DNA from: Deinococcus grandis
GTDB lineage: Bacteria; Deinococcota; Deinococci; Deinococcales; Deinococcaceae
Direction: 5' to 3'
Assembly: GCF_001485435.1 (NCBI RefSeq)
Contig: NZ_BCMS01000001.1
Span: forward strand, 1,249,501 to 1,313,500
Length of the DNA: 64,000 nt
Both the position numbers and the translations under genes were made by a program. The notes beneath the pieces are model-generated. The model was not told the origin of the DNA. It saw only the letters and a list, made by a program, of their open reading frames with translations, and did no database searches. Positions within the stretch are counted from its first letter, which is position 1; the number at the start of each line of letters is the position of its first letter. Below, in pieces: positions 57,674 to 64,000 of the stretch.

Positions 57674-58837
57674 ATGAGCGACGCTGCCCGTCCGGACTTC
57701 ACGCCCCTGAACCGCGAACGCCTGATCGCGCCCGGTCCCGTCGAGGTCGCGCCGAACGTCCTGGCGGAACTGGCCCAGCCGCAGATGCATCACCGCGCGC
57801 AGGCCGGGATCGCCAAGCTGATGGAAGCCCGCGAGAAGCTCACGCGGCTGCTGGGCGACCCCTACGACGCCGTCATCACCACGAGCAGCGGTACCGGTGC
57901 GTTCGAGGGTGCGCTGGTCAGCACCACGCCCGGCGGCGCGAAGGTCGTGAACGCCCAGGCCGGGAAGTTCAGCGAACGCTGGGGAGAGATGGCCCGCCGC
58001 TTCGGGTACGACACTACCCTCGTATCGAAACCCTGGGGTGAGGTCCTCGACCCGCAGGAGGTCGCCGACGCCTCGCGCGACGCGCACACCCTGCTCATCA
58101 CGCACAGCGAGACGAGCACCGGCGCCCTGCACGACCTCGAAGCCATCGCGCGGGCCGCGAAGGCGCAGAACCCGGACCTGATCATCATCGCCGACGGCAT
58201 CACCTCCTACGGCGTGGCGGAACTGCGCCCCGCCGCGTGGGGCGTGGACGTCATCGTGTCGGGCAGCCAGAAGGGCACCGCCACCCCCCCCGGACTGGGC
58301 TTCGTGCTGTTCAGCCCGGAGGTGCAGGCCCGCATGATCCAGAACCCGGAACGCGGCTTCTACCTGGACATGACCCGTGAACTGGCCGGGCAGAAGGCCG
58401 GGAACACCCCGCAGACCCCCGCCATCAACCTGATCTACGCCCTGAGCACGGCGCTGGACCGCCTGCTGAGCGTGCCGCTGGAGGTCCTGTGGGCCGAGCA
58501 GCGCCGCAAGACCGACGCGCTGATCGCCGCCGGGACCGCGCTGGGCGCGCCTGCCTGGGCGCCGCGCACCAGCCCCGCGGTGGCCGTCCTCACGCCGCCC
58601 GCCGGGATCACCGGGCGGCAGGTGGCCGCCCAGCTGGCCGCGATGGGCCAGCGCGCCCTGCCCGGCCAGGCGCCGCACGAGGACACGGTGTTCCGCGTGA
58701 GCACCATGGGCTACGCGGACCGATACGACGCGCTGGCGATCGCCGGGATTCTGGAGGACGCCTTCAGCGCGCTGGGCGTGCCGTTCGAGCGTGGCGCGGC
58801 GGTACAGGCCGCCTGGAACGCGTTGAAGCCAAGCTGA
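57674..58837 (+). CDS. class V aminotransferase (phosphoserine or alanine-glyoxylate type)
   Basis: A 387-residue PLP enzyme with the Schiff-base Lys200 in SGSQKG and motifs IAPGPVEV (N-terminus), TSSGTGAFEGAL and ITHSETSTGAL. The group includes alanine-glyoxylate, serine-pyruvate and, in Thermus-Deinococcus relatives, phosphoserine aminotransferases. With serA 3 kb upstream, conversion of phosphohydroxypyruvate to phosphoserine is plausible. TAAGAT lies 7 nt before the ATG at 57674, which rejects the longer frame from 57605. Confidence 0.87.
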   Translation: MSDAARPDFTPLNRERLIAPGPVEVAPNVLAELAQPQMHHRAQAGIAKLMEAREKLTRLLGDPYDAVITTSSGTGAFEGALVSTTPGGAKVVNAQAGKFSERWGEMARRFGYDTTLVSKPWGEVLDPQEVADASRDAHTLLITHSETSTGALHDLEAIARAAKAQNPDLIIIADGITSYGVAELRPAAWGVDVIVSGSQKGTATPPGLGFVLFSPEVQARMIQNPERGFYLDMTRELAGQKAGNTPQTPAINLIYALSTALDRLLSVPLEVLWAEQRRKTDALIAAGTALGAPAWAPRTSPAVAVLTPPAGITGRQVAAQLAAMGQRALPGQAPHEDTVFRVSTMGYADRYDALAIAGILEDAFSALGVPFERGAAVQAAWNALKPS

Positions 58838-58909
58838 CAGGGAGGGGGAGAGGGGCGGTCCGGAGGCGGGCCGCCTCTGCCGTTGCGTGCCTGTCGAGGA
58901 AGTCATCAA

Positions 58910-59070
58910 TGGTGCGGACACTGTTCAGGCACCAGAAGGGACAAGCATGGAAAACGTCTTCTGTGACGCCGTCCTGCTCACCCCCTCCCAGCCTCCCCCC
59001 TCAAGGGGGAGGGGGAAACACGGCGTGTTCATCGTTGGTCTGCCCTGAAGTGATGACCCTGTCCGCACCA
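58910..59070. repeat. MITE-like element D with 11-bp perfect inverted ends
   Basis: TGGTGCGGACA (58910-58920) and TGTCCGCACCA (59060-59070). The 161-bp interior has a CCCCCTC/GAGGGGG hairpin and no gene. There is no clear target-site duplication. One copy in this window. Repeat A copy 3 begins 6 bp later. Confidence 0.6.
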
Positions 59071-59076
59071 CTGGTC

Positions 59077-59220
59077 ATACGGGATTCAGGTGATTTCAGG
59101 TCCTTCGGAGTCGCCCGGTGGCCCCTCACCCATCCGTCGCTTATTCCCTCCCTATCCCTCAGGGAGACAGGGGACAACGGAACGAGAACACGTTGCAGGC
59201 CAGTCGATTGAATCCCGTAT
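59077..59220 (+). repeat. intergenic repeat family A, copy 3 (144 bp)
   Basis: Same orientation as copy 1, with the 10-bp ends intact and a few internal losses. With element D it occupies most of the 465-nt gap between the aminotransferase and the MarR gene; the remaining bases (58838-58909, 59221-59302) hold a GAGGCG/CGCCTC hairpin and the operator below. Confidence 0.9.
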
Positions 59221-59275
59221 CGGATAGGCCGAATGGACGAACCTTCGAAAGATGTGGGGCACTTCACCTTCTTGG

Positions 59276-59294
59276 GTGTAAGACTGTTTCACAC
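59276..59294. promoter_or_regulatory. operator-like palindrome before the marR-efflux operon
   Basis: GTGTAAGAC-T-GTTTCACAC, 7 of 9 pairs match. It lies 8 nt before the MarR start codon and is the likely autoregulatory site of that repressor. I could not place a confident promoter. Confidence 0.45.
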
Positions 59295-59302
59295 TTCGAA
59301 CC

Positions 59303-59821
59303 ATGTCGCCTCCAGAACAACCACCCCCCGATCCCGATCCGCTGATCCTCAGTCCCGAACACGTCCAGGCCGCCGAAAGCTTCGGGAAGACCATGAAACG
59401 CCTGCACCGCCTGATCAGCAGCCGCGTCATGCGCGGCATGCAGGACGAACTGCTCGAATGGGACCTGAGCTTCTCGCAGATCACCGCCATGCACCAGCTG
59501 CGCGCCCGCGCGCCCATGACCGTCACGCAACTCAGCGAACTGACCCGCCTGAGCGTCCCGGCCGCCAGTCACCTCGTCGAACGGCTCGTGAAACGCGGCC
59601 TCGCGCAGCGCACCGAGAACCCCGAGAACCGCCGCGAGAAACTTGTGGACCTCACCGACGCCGGGCGCGACATCGTGGGCCGCATGGACAGCGAATTCGT
59701 CCGCGCCTACGTCACCGCCTTCCAGGCCCTGCAACTGGACACCGTGCAGGCCGCCACCCTCCACCTCCAGCGCGTGCTGGACGAACTCGAACCCACCTAC
59801 TCCTGCCAGGAGCACCCATGA
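59303..59821 (+). CDS. MarR-family repressor of the adjacent efflux pump
   Basis: A 172-residue MarR-type regulator. The winged helix (about 65-125) has MTVTQLSELTRLSVPAASHLVERLVKRGL, and the wing contains NPENRREKLVDLTDAGRDI. ATGA overlap with the downstream pump (59818-59821) couples translation, the standard layout of a local efflux repressor. Confidence 0.9.
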   Translation: MSPPEQPPPDPDPLILSPEHVQAAESFGKTMKRLHRLISSRVMRGMQDELLEWDLSFSQITAMHQLRARAPMTVTQLSELTRLSVPAASHLVERLVKRGLAQRTENPENRREKLVDLTDAGRDIVGRMDSEFVRAYVTAFQALQLDTVQAATLHLQRVLDELEPTYSCQEHP

Positions 59822-61926
59822 GCGCACACACGACCGAACCCGAAGGGCGCATCGACTACGCCAAGACCCTCGACCTGCCCACCAAACGTCTGATCCTCTT
59901 CGGCGTGCTGCTGGGCCTGTTCCTCAGCGCGCTGGACCAGACCATCGTGTCCACCGCCCTGCCGCGCATCACCCAGGAACTCAACGGCCTGAGCCTGTAC
60001 TCCTGGGTCACCACCGCCTACCTCCTGACGAACACCGCGCTCGTCCCCATCTACGGGAAACTGTCCGACCTGTACGGCCGCAAACCCATCCTGATGATCG
60101 GCATCGTGATCTTCCTGATCGGCAGCGCCCTGTGCGGCCTCGCCGGTGAACCCTTCCTGGGCAACCTGTTCGGCGGCGGCATGATGCAGCTCGTCGTGTT
60201 CCGTGGCCTGCAGGGCGTCGGCGCCGCCGCGCTCGGCTCGGTCGCGTTCGCGATCATCGCCGACCTGTTCGAACCCGTCGACCGCCCCCGCTACCAGGGC
60301 CTGTTCGGCGCCGTGTTCGGCCTGAGCAGCGTCATCGGGCCGCTGCTGGGCGGCTTCCTGACCGACCAGGTGTCGTGGCGCTGGGTGTTCTACGTGAACC
60401 TGCCCATCGGTGTCATCGCCCTGGCGTTCATCGCCAGCAAGATGCCCCGCCTCGCCAGCGGCCTGAAAGCCCGCGTGGACTGGCTGGGTGCCTTCCTGAT
60501 CCTGGTGTTCGCCGTGCCGCTGCTGCTGGCCCTCACCTGGGGCGCCGACGGCAACTACGCCTGGACCAGCCCGCAGATCCTGGGCCTGTTCGGCCTGAGC
60601 GCCGCCAGCCTGATTGCGTTCCTGTTCGTCGAGAGCCGCCACGAGAGCCCCATCCTGCCCCTGACGCTGTTCAGGAACCCCACCTTCGCCTGGGGGGCCC
60701 TGGCGCGCTTCATGATCGGCGCCGGGTTCCTGGGCGCGATCCTGTTCCTCAGCCTGTACCTCGTGCAGGTGCAGGGCGTCAGCGCCACCGCCGCCGGGAC
60801 CGCCACCATCCCCCTGACCGTCGGCCTGATCATCGGCGCGATCGGCAGCGGCCAGATCGCCAGCCGCATGGGCCGCTACAAGCCCCTGATGCTGATCGGC
60901 CTGATCACCGCCGGGCTGGGCTTCTTCGCGCTGAGCACCCTGAATGCCGACAGCAGCTATAACAGCGTCGTGTTCCGCATGGTGCTGCTGGGCCTGGGCC
61001 TGGGCCCCGCCCTGCCGCTGTACACCACCGCCCTGCAGCTGGCCGTCAAGCCCTGGGAGATCGGCGTGGCGACCAGCGCCGGGCAGTTCTTCCAGCAGAT
61101 GGGCAGCACCATCGGTACCGCCATCTTCGGCGCCATCCTGACCGCCGGGGTGAGCAGCAACCTCGCCACGCAGTTCGCCGCGCAGGCCGCCAGCAACCAG
61201 GGCACCGTCGCCACCACCCTCCAGAAGATCAGCGACGACATCAGGAGCGGCAACGCACCCACCGGTGACCGCAACGCCACCCCCGAGAAACCCGAGGACG
61301 TCAAGGCGCGCTTCGCCGCGCTGCGCGAGAACCTCACGAAAGCCATCCAGACCGGCGACCAGCAGGCTCTGACGGCCGTGAAGAACGACCCGTTCATCAA
61401 GACCCTGCCCGAGAACGCCCGCACGCAGCTGACCGGCATCCCCGAGGGGGGCGTGCCCGCCCAGGTGAAGGCCGGCTTCGCGCAGACCTACGCCACGGTC
61501 GAGCAGGCCGTGAACAGCGGCGACGCCGCGCAGGTGCAGGCCCTGGCCGGCAACACCCAGCTGCCGCAGGCGCTGCGCGACAACCTCGCGACGATCCCCG
61601 CGCCCGCCCTGGCCAGCCCGCAGGCCCGCACGCAGATCCTCGCCGGGATCAAACAGGGCCTCGACCAGGGTGAAGCCCAGGCCGAACAGCAGGCCACCCA
61701 GCAGGCCCTCAGCGCGGCCCTCAGCGGCGTGAACGACGGCGAGAAGATCACGCTCGCCAGCGCCCGCGCCGCCAAGGTCGCCTTCGCGGACACCATCAGC
61801 TCGATCTACCGCTACTCGATCGTCGTCGCCGCGCTGGCCTTCCTGGCCACGCTGATGATGCCGAACCTGGAAATTCCCCGCCGCGCCAAGGGCGAACGCG
61901 CCCAGCCCGCCCACGTGGAACTCTGA
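59818..61926 (+). CDS. DHA2-family (EmrB/QacA) drug:H+ antiporter with large insert
   Basis: A 702-residue major facilitator with 14 predicted membrane helices. Signatures: FLSALDQTIVSTALPRIT (helix 1), GKLSDLYGRKP (motif A) and VFYVNLPIGV (after helix 6). Between helix 13 (about residues 430-447) and helix 14 (about 662-680) is an insert of about 210 residues, rich in Ala and Gln and mostly helical; usual relatives have far shorter loops here. The start at 59818 overlaps the MarR stop. Substrate unknown; no membrane-fusion partner adjoins. Confidence 0.9.
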   Translation: MSAHTTEPEGRIDYAKTLDLPTKRLILFGVLLGLFLSALDQTIVSTALPRITQELNGLSLYSWVTTAYLLTNTALVPIYGKLSDLYGRKPILMIGIVIFLIGSALCGLAGEPFLGNLFGGGMMQLVVFRGLQGVGAAALGSVAFAIIADLFEPVDRPRYQGLFGAVFGLSSVIGPLLGGFLTDQVSWRWVFYVNLPIGVIALAFIASKMPRLASGLKARVDWLGAFLILVFAVPLLLALTWGADGNYAWTSPQILGLFGLSAASLIAFLFVESRHESPILPLTLFRNPTFAWGALARFMIGAGFLGAILFLSLYLVQVQGVSATAAGTATIPLTVGLIIGAIGSGQIASRMGRYKPLMLIGLITAGLGFFALSTLNADSSYNSVVFRMVLLGLGLGPALPLYTTALQLAVKPWEIGVATSAGQFFQQMGSTIGTAIFGAILTAGVSSNLATQFAAQAASNQGTVATTLQKISDDIRSGNAPTGDRNATPEKPEDVKARFAALRENLTKAIQTGDQQALTAVKNDPFIKTLPENARTQLTGIPEGGVPAQVKAGFAQTYATVEQAVNSGDAAQVQALAGNTQLPQALRDNLATIPAPALASPQARTQILAGIKQGLDQGEAQAEQQATQQALSAALSGVNDGEKITLASARAAKVAFADTISSIYRYSIVVAALAFLATLMMPNLEIPRRAKGERAQPAHVEL

Positions 61927-61930
61927 ATCC

Positions 61931-61963
61931 CTGCCGGGGAAGGTGATCAACCCTCCCCGGCAG
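61931..61963 (+). terminator. hairpin after the efflux gene
   Basis: CTGCCGGGGA / TCCCCGGCAG, perfect 10-bp arms, starting 4 nt after the stop codon. Confidence 0.6.
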
Positions 61964-62005
61964 CAGGCAGCGCCCCGGCCAGTCAGGCCGGGGCGCTGCC
62001 TGCTG
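61961..62005. terminator. perfect 20-bp hairpin between convergent genes
   Basis: Arms 61961-61980 and 61986-62005 are fully complementary with a 5-nt loop. No T-run. It begins where the previous hairpin ends and ends 7 nt before the stop codon of the gene on the other strand. Confidence 0.65.
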
Positions 62006-62012
62006 TGCCGGC

Positions 62013-62207
62013 TCAGCGTCCGGACGATTCGGTGGGCCGGCCCGTCCGGCGCCGCAGGCGCGTCACGGCGAGCGCCACGCCCAGCAGCAGCAGGGCGACC
62101 GCGCCGCCCAGCACGGACGGGGTGGGCCACCCCAGGGCGCTGCCCAGTGCGAACAGCGCGGCGATGGCGGCGACCGTCCCCAGCATCAGTACTCCAGACC
62201 GTGACAT
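62013..62207 (-). CDS. small membrane protein, 64 aa
   Basis: Not recognised. Two predicted membrane helices (about residues 5-25 and 31-50) with a basic, Arg-rich C-terminal tail. The ATG at 62207 has a strong ribosome site (AGGAGGAAGC), the best evidence that it is a real gene. Confidence 0.7.
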   Translation of the reverse strand: MSRSGVLMLGTVAAIAALFALGSALGWPTPSVLGGAVALLLLGVALAVTRLRRRTGRPTESSGR

Positions 62208-62356
62208 GCTTCCTCCTGCGGCCGGAAGCCCACGGGCCTCCGATTGGAGCGCCCAGTGTAGGGGCCGGGCCCGCCCCTACGGTTAAGTGCGCCGTGAAGG
62301 GCCCCTCACCGCTGGCGGCCCGCGGCGGCCGGGAAGGGGACGCTACCCTGGGCGGC

Positions 62357-63544
62357 ATGACCCGCCTCCTGTACCACGACAGCACCCTGATGACCTTCAC
62401 CGGCACCGTCACGCACGCGCACGGGGAGGAGGTCGCGCTGGACGCCACCGCCCTGTACCCGGACGCCGGTGGGCAGGCGGCCGACACGGGCACGCTCCGC
62501 TGGGACGGTGGTGAGGCCCGCGTGACCGGCAGCCGCCGCGACAAGGCCACCGGGCTGATCTGGCACGCGCTGGACGGCACGCTCCCGCCGGTCGGGCAGG
62601 CCGTGCAGGGCGAGGTGGACCGGGATCGCCGCTGGCGGCACATGCAGCGCCACAGCGCCGAGCACCTGCTCGCCCAGGCGTTCGTGCAGGTGAACCCGGT
62701 GTTCGAGGTGGTGGCCGTGAACATGAACGCCCCCGAGTGCACCATCGACCTGAGCGGCGACCCGGCCGAGTCGCACGTGCGGGCCGCCGAGACGCTGCTG
62801 CGCGAGACGCTGGGCCGTGACGAACTGACCCTGGACACCCCGGTCGTGCCCGAGGCCGAGCTGCCCCGCTACCCGCTGCGGCGCGAGTCGAAGGTGCGGG
62901 GCGACACGCGGCTGGTCATCTACCGCCGCGCGGACGGCACGCCGTTCGACGTGAGCGCCTGCGGGGGCACGCACGTCCCGCGCGCCAGCATGGCCGCCCC
63001 GGTCGTAATCCTGCGCACCGAGCGCATCAAGGGCGGCGTGACCCGCGTGACCTTCATGGCGGGCGAGGAGGCCAGCGCGTACCTGGGCGGCGTGTACGCC
63101 GACGCCCGGCGTCTCGCGCAGGGGTTCAGCGTGCCGGTCGAGCGCCTGCCCGAACGGGTCGAGGCCCTGACGGCCGAACGCGCCGCGCTGGCCGCGCAAC
63201 TGGACGCCCTGCACGCCACGCACGCCCGCACGCTGCGGGACGCCGCGCCCGGCGAGACGCTCGGGGACGTGACGCTGCGTGTGGTCACGCTGCCGGACCC
63301 GGCGGGTCTGCTGGCGGCTCTGACGGACCTCCCGGCGGGCGAGGTGGTCGCCGCCGTGACCGGGGAGGGCCGCGTGGGCATCGGCAGCGCCCACCCCGAC
63401 CTGAACGCGGGGACGCTCCTGCGGGCGGCCCTGACCGCCAGTGGCGGCAAGGGCGGGGGCCGCCCGGAGCTCGCGCAGGGGAGCACGCCGCGCCCGGACC
63501 TGTTCGCGCAGGCCGTGCGGGACGCGCTGACCACGCCGGTCTGA
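62357..63544 (+). CDS. alaX: alanyl-tRNA editing protein AlaX, long form
   Basis: Stand-alone editing enzyme that hydrolyses Ser- (or Gly-) mischarged tRNA-Ala. 395 residues: an AlaRS-like editing domain with zinc ligands His99, His103 (HSAEH) and Cys202, His206 (CGGTH), then a coiled-coil linker and a C-terminal DHHA1-type domain (SGGKGGGRPELAQG). The long form resembles the complete C-terminal half of alanyl-tRNA synthetase. TACCCT lies 7 nt before the ATG. Confidence 0.92.
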   Translation: MTRLLYHDSTLMTFTGTVTHAHGEEVALDATALYPDAGGQAADTGTLRWDGGEARVTGSRRDKATGLIWHALDGTLPPVGQAVQGEVDRDRRWRHMQRHSAEHLLAQAFVQVNPVFEVVAVNMNAPECTIDLSGDPAESHVRAAETLLRETLGRDELTLDTPVVPEAELPRYPLRRESKVRGDTRLVIYRRADGTPFDVSACGGTHVPRASMAAPVVILRTERIKGGVTRVTFMAGEEASAYLGGVYADARRLAQGFSVPVERLPERVEALTAERAALAAQLDALHATHARTLRDAAPGETLGDVTLRVVTLPDPAGLLAALTDLPAGEVVAAVTGEGRVGIGSAHPDLNAGTLLRAALTASGGKGGGRPELAQGSTPRPDLFAQAVRDALTTPV

Positions 63545-63550
63545 CCGCAG

Positions 63551-63611
63551 GATTCAGGGGCATCGGAGTTCGAGGTGGTGGCCCTTCGATGCAACTGGAT
63601 ACCGCGGTGAG
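63551..63611 (+). repeat. intergenic repeat family C, copy 3 (weaker)
   Basis: Shares CGGAGTT-GAGG-GGTGGCCC-TC, GCAACTGGATACCGCGGTGA with the copies at 14847-14911 and 18082-18149, with a shortened centre. It starts 6 nt after the alaX stop. Confidence 0.5.
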
Positions 63612-63685
63612 CGGGGCATTCCGGCACGCGCCGGGCTGGACGGCCTCGCTGGGTGGGGGTGCTGCGGCTGTCGGCTCGTCACAAT

Positions 63686-63711
63686 CACTTAACATCAAAC
63701 GAATTAAAGTG
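63686..63711. promoter_or_regulatory. inverted repeat at the dioxygenase promoter
   Basis: CACTTAA (63686-63692) and TTAAAGTG (63704-63711) are near-inverted copies in an AT-rich island; the right half contains the TAAAGT -10 box (63705-63710). Possible MarR/MhqR-type operator. Confidence 0.45.
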
Positions 63712-63716
63712 TGGGC

Positions 63717-64000
63717 ATGACCACCACGCCCCTCACCCCGCACGGCCTGCACCACGTCACCGCCGTCACCGCCGACGCCCGCGCCAACCTCCGGTACTAC
63801 ACCCAGACCCTCGGGCTGCGCCTCGTGAAGAAAACCGTCAACCAGGACGACGTCACCGCCTACCACCTCTTCTATGCCGACCGCGACGGCACCCCCGGCA
63901 GCGACCTCACCTTCTTCCAGTGGGACGTCCCCCGCGAACAACCCGGCAACCACAGCGTCAGCCGCACCAGCCTGCGTGTCCCCACCGGCACCCTCGACTG
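63717..64000 (+). CDS. ring-cleaving dioxygenase / glyoxalase-fold protein (3' end outside window)
   Basis: The first 94 residues of a VOC-superfamily (glyoxalase/bleomycin-resistance) protein. GLHHVTAVTADARANLRYYTQTLGLRLVKKTVNQDD is the start of the MhqO-like hydroquinone dioxygenase family, with the metal-ligand His in HHVT; the YHLFYAD and PGSDLTFF patterns follow. TAAAGT lies 6 nt before the ATG. Family members are usually controlled by quinone-sensing MarR proteins. Confidence 0.88.
   Translation, partial: MTTTPLTPHGLHHVTAVTADARANLRYYTQTLGLRLVKKTVNQDDVTAYHLFYADRDGTPGSDLTFFQWDVPREQPGNHSVSRTSLRVPTGTLD

Overview
The window is a GC-rich bacterial chromosome segment, most likely from Deinococcus. 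The evidence is the gene content: UvsE UV-damage endonuclease, a giant TamB, the futalosine menaquinone gene mqnC, NRAMP MntH, a gnd-zwf-opcA cluster and a split leu operon. A second line is the start-site architecture: about two dozen genes have a TAnnnT box 5-8 nt before the start codon, the leaderless promoter pattern known from Deinococcus. No phage, CRISPR array, plasmid gene or transposase was seen. The only mobile-like items are small non-coding intergenic repeats in several families.

Layout. 1-2 kb: a partial lipoprotein GH16 beta-glucanase under a LacI-type operator. 2.3-6.1 kb: DUF2256-uvsE-gntK operon, a secreted protein, a DEDDh exonuclease and a TrmB regulator. 6.2-6.4 kb: two tRNA genes, each with a terminator. 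6.5-10 kb: Nif3-like protein and tmk, then glutaminyl cyclotransferase and queG. 10.3-14.1 kb: opcA, zwf and gnd (oxidative pentose phosphate entry), behind a perfect GGAAGCGCTTCC palindrome. 14.3-17.9 kb: MarR, DoxX, mqnC and small proteins. 18.3-23.6 kb: a leucine operon (leuC, LysE-type exporter, two unknown genes, leuD, leuB) preceded by a complete attenuator: a leader peptide with three Leu codons, an antiterminator and a terminator. 23.7-31.7 kb: MocR regulator, membrane and DUF305 proteins, TrhO, and an ABC-F ATPase. 31.8-41.7 kb: a 3300-residue TamB. 41.8-51.7 kb: acylphosphatase, a WGR-beta-propeller protein with an RDRM-like site on its start codon, a P-loop kinase, serine hydrolases, OsmC, an orphan metal/siderophore-binding protein, oligopeptidase B and an astacin-type protease. 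51.7-64 kb: mntH with an MntR/DtxR-like palindrome, serA, CoA-disulfide reductase, a CAP protein, a class V aminotransferase, a MarR/drug-efflux pair, AlaX and the start of a ring-cleaving dioxygenase.

How the genes work together. GntK supplies 6-phosphogluconate to Gnd, and Zwf/OpcA feed the same step, giving NAD(P)H; shared AAGCGCT-core operators suggest one carbohydrate regulator acts on gnd-zwf-opcA and on the glucanase. SerA and the class V aminotransferase could make serine. UvsE, MntH, OsmC, CoA-disulfide reductase and the RDRM-like WGR gene fit a damage- and oxidant-resistant lifestyle. Most promising observations: the leu attenuator, the RDRM-like site at the WGR gene, the histone-H1-like tail on Zwf, and the repeat families. 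All functional statements come from reading sequence; no database search was run.
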